DNA from: Novosphingobium sp. 9 | GTDB lineage: Bacteria; Pseudomonadota; Alphaproteobacteria; Sphingomonadales; Sphingomonadaceae | NCBI RefSeq assembly: GCF_025340265.1 | Contig: NZ_CP022707.1 | Span: 1,178,501 to 1,242,500, forward strand | DNA length: 64,000 bases | Reading direction: 5' to 3' | Shown: in pieces, positions 29,240-36,221 of the stretch | Numbering within the stretch: position 1 is the stretch's first letter | How the letters are laid out: every line of letters begins with the position of its first letter | Position numbers and translations under genes: made by a program | Notes under the pieces: model-generated | What the model saw: only the letters and a program-made list of their open reading frames with translations | What the model was told of the DNA's origin: nothing | The model's database searches: none

Positions 29240-31147
29240 GTGAAGACCCTTTTGCTGCTCGGCACTGCGCTGGGCCTGTCTGCCGCTGCGCCTGCTTTCG
29301 CGCAGGATGACAACGCCGCGATCACCACGGCCGATGCCGTGCGCGACGATCACATCACCGTGCTCGCCACCGGCAGCGCCACCAATGTCGACAAGGCGGG
29401 CCAGCCCATCGACGTGATCGGCGCCGACGAGATCGACAGCGTGCAGGGCCCCGACATCACCCGCGTGCTGCAGCGCCTGCCCGGTGTGACGATTGCCAGC
29501 AACGGCGGCCTCGGTTCGGCGACCAGCCTGTTCGTGCGCGGCGCCAATTCGCAGCAGGTTCTGGTCATGGTCGACGGCATCCGCGTGGCGGACGTCGCGG
29601 CGACCGGTGGCGGCTACGATTTCGGCAACCTGATGACCGGCTCGATCGGCAAGATCGAACTGCTGCGCGGTTCGAATTCGGTGGTCTGGGGCTCGGATGC
29701 CATCGGCGGCGTGCTCAACGTGACCTCGCGCGATGTCAACGGCGTCGAGGCGCGCGCGGAATATGGCTCGCGCAACAGCTTCGACGGGCAGATGAGCGCT
29801 GGCGTGTCCGGCGATACCTACGGCGTCACGCTCGACGGCGGCTATACCCGCACCGACGGCATCTCGCAGGCCGCCATCGGCACCGAGGATGACGGTTTCC
29901 ACCAGTGGCGCGTGGGCGGCCATGGCCATGTCGAGCTGATGCCGGGCCTCACCGCCAGCCTCGCCGGACGTTACACGCAGGGCAAGCTCGATATCGATGG
30001 TTATCCCGCGCCCAGCTACATCACCTTCGACGATACCGACGATTACCAGAAAACCCGCGAGATCGGCGGTCGCGGTGCGCTCGACTGGACCGGCGACACG
30101 CTGAGCCTCGGCGTCGCCTACCAGCTGTCGGACACCCGCCGCCGCTATTATGGCGAGAGCTACAACTATTGCGGTTCGGACAGCTGCTACTTCACCCATG
30201 GCCAGAGCCGCCGCGCCGAACTGACCGGCAGCTGGAACGCCTGGCGCGACCTGCGTCTGGACTTCGGGGCCGATCACGAATGGTCGCGCATGGACGAGAG
30301 CGACGATGCGCGCCATCACGCCAACCTCTCCAGCGCCCATGCGCTGCTCGGCTGGTACTCGCAGATCGTGAATCTGGCGGCGGGCGTCCGCTATGACGAC
30401 CATTCGCGCTTCGGCGGCGCCTGGACCTTCGGGGCCAACGGTTCCGTTGCGGTTGTGGGCCAGTGGCGCGTGATCGCTTCGTATGGCGAGGGCTTCAAGG
30501 CCCCGTCGCTTTACCAGCTCTATTCGAACTACGGCGATACCTCGCTCAAGGCCGAGCGCAGCCGGTCCTACGATGCCGGGATCGAATATGGCGACCGCAA
30601 CGGCCCGCTCTACTTCGCGCTGACCGGCTTCCGCCGCGATACCCGCAACCTGATCGACTTCGTTTCGTGCGTGGGTGACGAGCAGTGCGAAGCGCGCCCC
30701 TATGGCCTCTATGCCAATGTCGGTAAGGCGCGCGCGACGGGTGCGGAACTGGAGCTGGGCGCGCAGGTCTCGCCGGCGCTCCATGCCCAGGCGGTCTACA
30801 CCTATACCAAATCGGTCAACCGCACCTCGGGCGATGCGAACGAGAGCCTCGACCTCGCGCGTCGTCCGCGCAATGCGCTCACGCTCTCGCTCGACTGGAC
30901 CAGCCCGCTGCACGGCCTCAAGCTGGGCGGCGATCTGCGCATGGTCAGCGACAGCTGGAACGATGCAGCCAATACCACGCAGATCGACGGCTGGGCGACC
31001 GGCACGATCCGCGCCTCCATGCCGATCACCGACAAGGTGGAAGTCTTTGCTCGGGTCGAGAACGTGACCGACGTGAAGTACGAGCTTGTCACCGATTATG
31101 GCACGGCCGGACGCTCGGTGTTCGGCGGCATCCGCGTGACGATGTGA
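29240..31147 (+). CDS. btuB: TonB-dependent cobalamin receptor
   Basis: Outer-membrane receptor for B12. From GTG 29240 the 635-residue product has a signal peptide (VKTLLLLGTALGLSAAAPAFAQ), an N-terminal TonB-box region (DDHITVLATG), a plug domain (QPIDVIGADEIDSVQGPDITRVLQRLPGVTIASNGG ... SLFVRGANSQQVLVMVDGIRV, IELLRGSNSVVWGSDAIGGVLNV) and a beta-barrel ending in VFGGIRVTM. Start chosen because GGAGG lies 9 bases upstream and it removes a 240-residue unlikely extension across the riboswitch. The riboswitch and btuFCD downstream make the B12 assignment firm. Confidence 0.95.
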   Translation: MKTLLLLGTALGLSAAAPAFAQDDNAAITTADAVRDDHITVLATGSATNVDKAGQPIDVIGADEIDSVQGPDITRVLQRLPGVTIASNGGLGSATSLFVRGANSQQVLVMVDGIRVADVAATGGGYDFGNLMTGSIGKIELLRGSNSVVWGSDAIGGVLNVTSRDVNGVEARAEYGSRNSFDGQMSAGVSGDTYGVTLDGGYTRTDGISQAAIGTEDDGFHQWRVGGHGHVELMPGLTASLAGRYTQGKLDIDGYPAPSYITFDDTDDYQKTREIGGRGALDWTGDTLSLGVAYQLSDTRRRYYGESYNYCGSDSCYFTHGQSRRAELTGSWNAWRDLRLDFGADHEWSRMDESDDARHHANLSSAHALLGWYSQIVNLAAGVRYDDHSRFGGAWTFGANGSVAVVGQWRVIASYGEGFKAPSLYQLYSNYGDTSLKAERSRSYDAGIEYGDRNGPLYFALTGFRRDTRNLIDFVSCVGDEQCEARPYGLYANVGKARATGAELELGAQVSPALHAQAVYTYTKSVNRTSGDANESLDLARRPRNALTLSLDWTSPLHGLKLGGDLRMVSDSWNDAANTTQIDGWATGTIRASMPITDKVEVFARVENVTDVKYELVTDYGTAGRSVFGGIRVTM

Positions 31148-31205
31148 TCCTGACGCCTCCCTTCGCCTCGCGCCGGGGGAGGCGCACGACCGGCGGCGGG
31201 CGCGC

Positions 31206-32087
31206 GTGCTGCGCCTGTCGCTGGGGCTTGCCGTCGCAGCATGCCTTGGTGGCGGGCTGTTCGGATACTGGTTCCGCGAACCCGTGCCGCCGCGCGCCAA
31301 GGCCTATCCTGCAATCGTTTCTATCAATCCCTGCACCGATGCGATCCTTGCCGAAGTGACCGTACCCGGCCAGTTGCGCGCAATTTCCGATTATAGTGCC
31401 GATCCGGCGTCGAGTTCGATGGACCTGGCGATAGCGAGGCGCTATCCCGCCATCGGAAATTCGGTCGAGGAAGTTATCGCGATGCAGCCCGATGTGGTGG
31501 TCGCGAGTTCCTTCCTTGCGCCGTCCACCCGTACGGCGCTTGAGGGATTGGGGATAAAGGTCGTGACGGTTCCCATTGCGTCCAGTGTGGCGCAGTCAGA
31601 AGCACAGGTGCGGATGCTGGCGGATGTCGCCGGCAACCGCGCGCGCGGCCAGGCACTGGTCGCGCGCATCGATCGTGCGCTCGCGGCGGCCGCGCCGCCT
31701 GCGGGTTCTCGCAAGGTCCCTGCCTTGATGTGGGAGACCGGCGGCATCGTTGCGGGCAGCGATACCCTGATTTCCGAGCTGATGGAGCGTACCGGCTTTT
31801 CCAATGCCGCGACCGCCGCAGGTTTTACACAGGCCGACTTCGTGCCGCTGGAGCAGGTGCTGGCCCATCCGCCGGGCGTGATTCTTGCGCAGAGCGGGCC
31901 GGAAGGCGTGCGTGACCGGATGCTCGACAGTCCGGTGCTTGACGAGCTTGCCGATACGCCGCGCGCGCAAGTGCCCGGCAACCTGCTGTGGTGCGGTGGC
32001 CCGACGATCGTGCGCGCTGCCCGGCGGCTGGCGGCGATCCGTCGCAGCGCGCCGGTGCAGGCCCTCGCAGCCGGGAGACATCCTTGA
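31206..32087 (+). CDS. btuF: Periplasmic cobalamin-binding protein
   Basis: Substrate-binding protein of the B12 ABC transporter. The 293-residue product (GTG start) begins with a signal/anchor helix (MLRLSLGLAVAACLGGGLFGYW), then the helical-backbone binding fold: PAIVSINPCTDAILAEVTVPGQ, VEEVIAMQPDVVVAS, and a C-terminal lobe (PALMWETGGIVAGSDTLISELMERTGFSNA). No lipobox Cys is in the right position; the Cys at residue 13 is in the helix. It lies 58 bases after btuB and overlaps the start of btuC. Confidence 0.9.
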   Translation: MLRLSLGLAVAACLGGGLFGYWFREPVPPRAKAYPAIVSINPCTDAILAEVTVPGQLRAISDYSADPASSSMDLAIARRYPAIGNSVEEVIAMQPDVVVASSFLAPSTRTALEGLGIKVVTVPIASSVAQSEAQVRMLADVAGNRARGQALVARIDRALAAAAPPAGSRKVPALMWETGGIVAGSDTLISELMERTGFSNAATAAGFTQADFVPLEQVLAHPPGVILAQSGPEGVRDRMLDSPVLDELADTPRAQVPGNLLWCGGPTIVRAARRLAAIRRSAPVQALAAGRHP

Positions 32088-33049
32088 ACGTCCGCCTGCT
32101 GCTGAGCCTGAGTGGTCTGCTGCTTCTTGCACTTCCGCTCTCGCTGCTGACCGGCCGGGTGTGGTTCAATCCCTTCGATCCCCACGTTAACCATGTTTCG
32201 ACAATCCTGATGGACCTGCGCCTGCCGCGTGCGCTGCTGGCGGTGGTGCTGGGGGCAGGGCTCGGTACGGCAGGCGCCGCGATGCAGGGCTATCTGCGCA
32301 ATCCGCTGGCCGATCCCGGCCTGTTCGGCGTGGCGCCTGCTGCCGCGCTGGGCGCGGTGCTCTCGTTCTGGACGGGGTACGCAGCGGCGCCCTTCACGCT
32401 TCCGATCTTTGCGCTGGCAGGCGGGGCGGGCGGCATGGCGCTCCTGGCACTGCTGGCGGGGCGAAGCGGCGGCATTGCGCTGTTCACCTTGGCGGGACTG
32501 ATGATTTCCAGCCTCGCGGGTGCCTTGACCAGCCTTGTCATCAGCCTTTCGCCGTCGCCTTTCGCCGTCAGCGAGATCGTGACCTGGCTGATGGGGGCGC
32601 TGTCCGACCGCACTTGGGGCGATGTCGAACTGGCCATGCCGCTGACGGCGCTGGGCATTGGCGCACTGCTTCTGACCGGGCGCAGCCTTGATGCGATGAC
32701 GCTGGGCGAAAGTGCGGCGCGGTCGCTGGGCGTCGATTTGTGGCGCCTGCAGGTCTGGTTGATCGTTGGCGTCGGGTTGACGGTGGGGGCAGGCGTTGCT
32801 GTGGCGGGCGTGATCGGTTTCGTCGGGCTTGTCGTGCCGCATCTGGTGCGCCCGTTTACCGATCGGCGCCCGTCCTCGCTGATGGTGCCGAGCGCGCTGG
32901 CGGGGGCGCTGCTGTTGCTGGTTGCCGACTGTCTGTGCCGGGTGATGCCGCTGAAGGGCGGCGAATTGCGGCTGGGCATTGGCCTGGCGCTGCTGGGCGC
33001 GCCGTTCTTCCTGCATCTGCTGCTGCGCATGCGCCGGGGGGCGATATGA
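32084..33049 (+). CDS. btuC: Cobalamin ABC transporter permease
   Basis: FecCD/BtuC-type permease with about ten membrane helices. From TTG 32084, overlapping the btuF stop as TTGA and preceded by GGGAG, the product is 321 residues. It shows the family motifs RLPRALLAVVLGAGLGTAGAAMQGYLRNPLADP, the GxxxGG-rich helices, the ATPase-coupling region (TLGESAARSLGVDLWRLQVW) and FVGLVVPHLVRPF. The TTG start is favoured because it is coupled to btuF; the frame is open further upstream. Confidence 0.93.
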   Translation: MNVRLLLSLSGLLLLALPLSLLTGRVWFNPFDPHVNHVSTILMDLRLPRALLAVVLGAGLGTAGAAMQGYLRNPLADPGLFGVAPAAALGAVLSFWTGYAAAPFTLPIFALAGGAGGMALLALLAGRSGGIALFTLAGLMISSLAGALTSLVISLSPSPFAVSEIVTWLMGALSDRTWGDVELAMPLTALGIGALLLTGRSLDAMTLGESAARSLGVDLWRLQVWLIVGVGLTVGAGVAVAGVIGFVGLVVPHLVRPFTDRRPSSLMVPSALAGALLLLVADCLCRVMPLKGGELRLGIGLALLGAPFFLHLLLRMRRGAI

Positions 33050-33783
33050 GCCTCTCGCTGGCAGATGTGACGGTGCGCGGGCGGCTTGAGGGTATTTCGC
33101 TCGGGTTCGACCGCAATATGGTGACGGCGATCTGCGGCCCGAACGGCGCGGGCAAATCGACGCTGCTGGGTTGCCTTGCCGGGTTGATGAAGCCCGATTC
33201 CGGTGACGTGCTGCTTGGCGATGCACCGCTGGCGAAGATGGACTCGCTCGAACGCGGGCGCTGGATGGGCTATCTGCCGCAGGCGCCCGAAGTGGCGTGG
33301 GACGTCGCGGTCGAGACGCTGGTCTCGCTCGGGCGGCTGCCCTGGGTGGCTTCGTCGGCCAGCGAGGCGCAGGCGGCGATCGATGCGGCGATCCGGACGA
33401 TGGACCTTGAAGCTTTGCGCCATCGCCCGGTCTCGCAGCTTTCAGGGGGCGAGCGTGCGCGGGCACTGATGGCGCGGGTGCTGGCGACGAAACCCGGCTG
33501 GCTGCTGGCGGACGAGCCGCTCGCCAACCTCGATCTCGGCCATGCGGCGATGACGATGCGCAAGATGCGCGAGCAGGCCCGAGCCGGGTGCGGCGTGGTG
33601 CTGGTGCTGCACGATCTTGGCAGCGCGATGAACTGCGCGGACCGGGTGGTCGTGCTTCAGGATGGTCGCGTCGCGGCGGACGGTCATCCCGACGATGCGC
33701 TGGCGAGCGATGTCATCCGCGAGGTCTGGGGCGTGCGCGCCCGCTGGCTGGGCGAGCAGGGCGCACGGGCGCTGGCGGTTTAG
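33046..33783 (+). CDS. btuD: Cobalamin ABC transporter ATPase
   Basis: Powers BtuC2D2 transport. The 245-residue product has Walker A GPNGAGKST (31-39), the Q-loop YLPQAPE, signature QLSGGERARALMARVL, Walker B WLLADEP and the switch histidine VLVLHDLG. The ATG overlaps the btuC stop (ATGA). It completes the btuB-F-C-D operon, which is under the upstream riboswitch. Specificity follows from context; the same fold serves siderophore and heme importers. Confidence 0.93.
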   Translation: MSLSLADVTVRGRLEGISLGFDRNMVTAICGPNGAGKSTLLGCLAGLMKPDSGDVLLGDAPLAKMDSLERGRWMGYLPQAPEVAWDVAVETLVSLGRLPWVASSASEAQAAIDAAIRTMDLEALRHRPVSQLSGGERARALMARVLATKPGWLLADEPLANLDLGHAAMTMRKMREQARAGCGVVLVLHDLGSAMNCADRVVVLQDGRVAADGHPDDALASDVIREVWGVRARWLGEQGARALAV

Positions 33784-33886
33784 AGCATTTTCTAATCAGG
33801 TGGAATCACCTGATGACTCGGAAAATGCGGCTGGTCAAAAACCTGGAGTGGTTGATTCGGCGCAGCCGGATCGAAAACCGCTCTAA
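33780..33886. repeat. 107-bp composite palindromic repeat
   Basis: Ends are inverted: TTAGAGC at 33780-33786 and GCTCTAA at 33880-33886. Inside, GCATTTTC (33785-33792) pairs with GAAAATGC (33821-33828), and ATCAGGTG (33795-33802) with CACCTGAT (33807-33814). This nested structure is of the type repeated in many alphaproteobacterial intergenic regions. It starts on the btuD stop codon and ends 7 bases before the transporter gene, so it could work as a bidirectional terminator between two convergent genes. Confidence 0.75.
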
Positions 33887-33892
33887 CAGCGA

Positions 33893-34957
33893 TTACGCCG
33901 GACGGGCGACGGCCACCGGCGCTTCCACTTCGGGCTCCTCTGGCCGTGCGCCATAGCGGCGGGCAAGCACCGCGCAGGTGAACAGCTGGATCTGGTGGAA
34001 CAGCATCAGCGGCAGCACGATCAGGCTGACCGAGGCGGCGGGGAACAGGATCGTCGCCATCGGGATGCCGCTCGCCATGCTCTTCTTCGAGCCGCAGAAG
34101 ACGATGGCGATCTCGTCCTCCTTGTTGAAGCCCAGCTTGCGCGAACCCCAGGTCGTCAGCGTGATGACGATTGCCAGCACCAGCGCGTCGATCACCAGAA
34201 CCACGGCGAGGTCGCTCAACGACAGGCGGCTCCAGGCGCCGGCCACCATGCCGTGGCTGAAGGCGGCGTAGACCACCAGCAGGATTGAGCCGCGATCGAC
34301 GATGGTGGTCAGCAGCTTGTGGCGGGTAATGAACTTGCCGATGAAGGGCCGCGCGATCTGGCCCAGCACGAAGGGCAGCAGGATCTGCATGGCGATGTCC
34401 TCGATCGCGCTGGTCGAGAACCCGCCAGACGCGCTCGACATCACCACCGCTGCCAGCAGCGGGGTGATGATCACGCCGATGAGGTTCGAGAACGAGGCGC
34501 TGCACAGCGCTGCCGCCACGTTGCCGCGCCCGATCGAGGTGAAGGCGATCGAGGACTGCACGGTCGAGGGCAGCAGGCACAGGAACACAAGGCCGTTCAG
34601 GATCTCGGGCGAGGCGATGGGGCCGAGCACGCCTTTCAGGCCCAGCCCGATCAGCGGGAACAGCGCGAATGTGGAAAGGAACACGGTCAGTTGCAGCCGC
34701 CAGTGCGACATGCCCGCCCAGACCGCCTGCGGGGCAAGGCGCGCGCCGTAGAGGAAGAACAGCAGGTCCACCGCCACATCGACGGCATGATCGGCGATCA
34801 CCGCGCCGGTCCCGCGCGCCGGCAGGATCGAGGCCAGCGCGACGGTGCCGATCAGCATCAGCAGATAGCGGTCGATGTTCTTCAGCCGGGCCGCGATCCG
34901 CGCGCCGAGAGTGCGTTCCTGTGTCATGCCCGGTGGTGTACGCGCCGGCGTGGTCAT
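33893..34957 (-). CDS. SBF-like (bile acid:sodium symporter family) transporter
   Basis: A polytopic inner-membrane protein of about 354 residues with nine or ten hydrophobic segments. It resembles the SBF-like CPA/AT-superfamily group (YfeH type): FFLYGARLAPQAVWAGMSHWRLQLTVF, VFLCLLPSTVQSSIAFTSIGRGNVAAALCSAS and CGSKKSMASGIPMATILFP. Family members move organic anions or Na+; the substrate here is unknown. I chose ATG 34957; ATG 34927 is possible. It is divergent from the LysR regulator with about 30 bases between starts, which suggests it is that regulator's target. Confidence 0.85.
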   Translation of the reverse strand: MTTPARTPPGMTQERTLGARIAARLKNIDRYLLMLIGTVALASILPARGTGAVIADHAVDVAVDLLFFLYGARLAPQAVWAGMSHWRLQLTVFLSTFALFPLIGLGLKGVLGPIASPEILNGLVFLCLLPSTVQSSIAFTSIGRGNVAAALCSASFSNLIGVIITPLLAAVVMSSASGGFSTSAIEDIAMQILLPFVLGQIARPFIGKFITRHKLLTTIVDRGSILLVVYAAFSHGMVAGAWSRLSLSDLAVVLVIDALVLAIVITLTTWGSRKLGFNKEDEIAIVFCGSKKSMASGIPMATILFPAASVSLIVLPLMLFHQIQLFTCAVLARRYGARPEEPEVEAPVAVARPA

Positions 34958-34975
34958 GGACAATCGTGATGAAGC

Positions 34976-34990
34976 TGATAACTGTCATCA
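34976..34990. promoter_or_regulatory. Candidate LysR operator in the divergent gap
   Basis: TGATAACTGTCATCA at 34976-34990 is an imperfect dyad (TGAT-N7-ATCA) of the T-N11-A type that LysR regulators bind. It lies between the transporter start (34957) and the regulator start (34990). Function is inferred from position and shape. Confidence 0.45.
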
Positions 34991-35862
34991 TGATTATGAA
35001 TAGCGTGTCTTCCATCCATCCCGATCTGCTGCGCGCACTGGTGGCCGTGGTGGAGGCGGGCAGCTTCACGGCGGCGGCGCGCAGTCTTTCGCTGCGCCAG
35101 TCGACCGTCAGCCAGCAGGTGCGGCGGCTGGAGGAGCAGGTGGGGCGGCGCCTGCTGCTGCGCGATACCCATCATCTGGCGCTGACGCCGGAGGGCAGCG
35201 CCTTCCTTGACCATGCCCGCCGCGTGCTTGATGCCTATTCGCGGATGGAGCGTCACCTGTCCGGCGCGCCCTTGCGCGGGCGGCTACGGTTCGGCGCTTC
35301 GGAGGACTTCGTGCTTTCGGCGCTGCCCGATGTGCTGGCGGCTTTCGCGCGGCGTCACCCGGAAGTCGATCTGGCGGTGACGGCAGGGCTCAGCGAGGAT
35401 CTCTATACCGACTATGACGCCGGGCGCCTTGATATCGTGATGGTCAAGCGGCGGCGCGGCGATACGCGCGGCACTACCGTCTGGCGCGAGAAGTTGGCGT
35501 GGGTGGGGCGCGCCGACTTCGTGCTCGACCCCGAAAGCCCCGCGCCGATGCTGTTCTATCCGCCGCCCAGCGTCACCCGTGCGCTGGCGATCGAGGCGCT
35601 GGAGCAGGCCGGGCGGTCCTGGCGCCTTGCGTTCACCAGTGCCAATCTCTCCGGCCTGTTCGCCGCCGCGCGGGCAGGCGTCGGGGTGATGCCGCATTCG
35701 GCGCGCCTGTTGCCGGAAAGCGTCTCCGCGATCGACCGCGAAGGCTTGCCTGCATTACCCGAAATCGAGTTCGTGGTGCTGGGGCCGGGCGGTCGCCATG
35801 CCGTGGCCGAGGCGCTTACCGCCGCGATCCTGCAATGGGCGCGGGTGCCGGTTCGCCGGTGA
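34990..35862 (+). CDS. LysR-family transcriptional regulator
   Basis: A 290-residue DNA-binding regulator. The winged helix-turn-helix is at about residues 9-68 (HPDLLRALVAVVEAGSFTAAARSLSLRQSTVSQQVRRLEEQVGRRLLLRDTHHLALTPEG). The C-terminal effector domain follows (RLRFGASEDFVLSALPDVLAAFARRHPEVDLAV). Alternative ATG at 34996. Its position, back to back with the SBF-like transporter, predicts that it controls that gene and itself. Effector unknown. Confidence 0.92.
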   Translation: MIMNSVSSIHPDLLRALVAVVEAGSFTAAARSLSLRQSTVSQQVRRLEEQVGRRLLLRDTHHLALTPEGSAFLDHARRVLDAYSRMERHLSGAPLRGRLRFGASEDFVLSALPDVLAAFARRHPEVDLAVTAGLSEDLYTDYDAGRLDIVMVKRRRGDTRGTTVWREKLAWVGRADFVLDPESPAPMLFYPPPSVTRALAIEALEQAGRSWRLAFTSANLSGLFAAARAGVGVMPHSARLLPESVSAIDREGLPALPEIEFVVLGPGGRHAVAEALTAAILQWARVPVRR

Positions 35863-36221
35863 ACGTGCGGGCTACGCCAGCCGAAACGGCCAAATGGCGC
35901 GAATCGAGACCTGTTGCATCGCGGTAACGCCTCTTGTGCGATCCGGGTCTGCCGGACTGTCACGTCATAGTCGTAATACCGATCGGTATCTAAAAAAGTA
36001 ACGGAAATCCGCAAGTTTCGGAATGTCGCGAGAAACAAGTGATGCGGTGTTGCCACACTGTATCGGCAAGTTTCCATTTGTTTGCACGAGCAACATAAGT
36101 GCCATAAATCGGGGGTAGCAACCCAAGCATGGGCTGCCTGCCCGGATAGAGGGGTTTCCTGGGGGATTTTCCGGGGGAATTGTCGCCCGGCAGGCGGAAA
36201 TTCAGTTTCGTGAGGACTTGT
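35863..36221 (+). promoter_or_regulatory. Upstream region of TonB receptor with TetR-type palindrome
   Basis: A 359-base AT-richer gap. At 35976-35989 lies ATACCGATCGGTAT, a perfect 14-bp palindrome of the shape typical of TetR-family operators, about 230 bases before the receptor ATG. A CCCAAGCATGGG dyad also lies near 36121-36132. No TetR gene is in this window near it. I see no other gene here. Confidence 0.6.

Noticed and set aside
29202..29243. Possible 13-residue leader peptide (MNGIFVQVWRTIT) whose TGA overlaps the btuB GTG
   Set aside because: No Shine-Dalgarno before its ATG; overlap of GTGA can arise by chance. Riboswitch control is a sufficient explanation.
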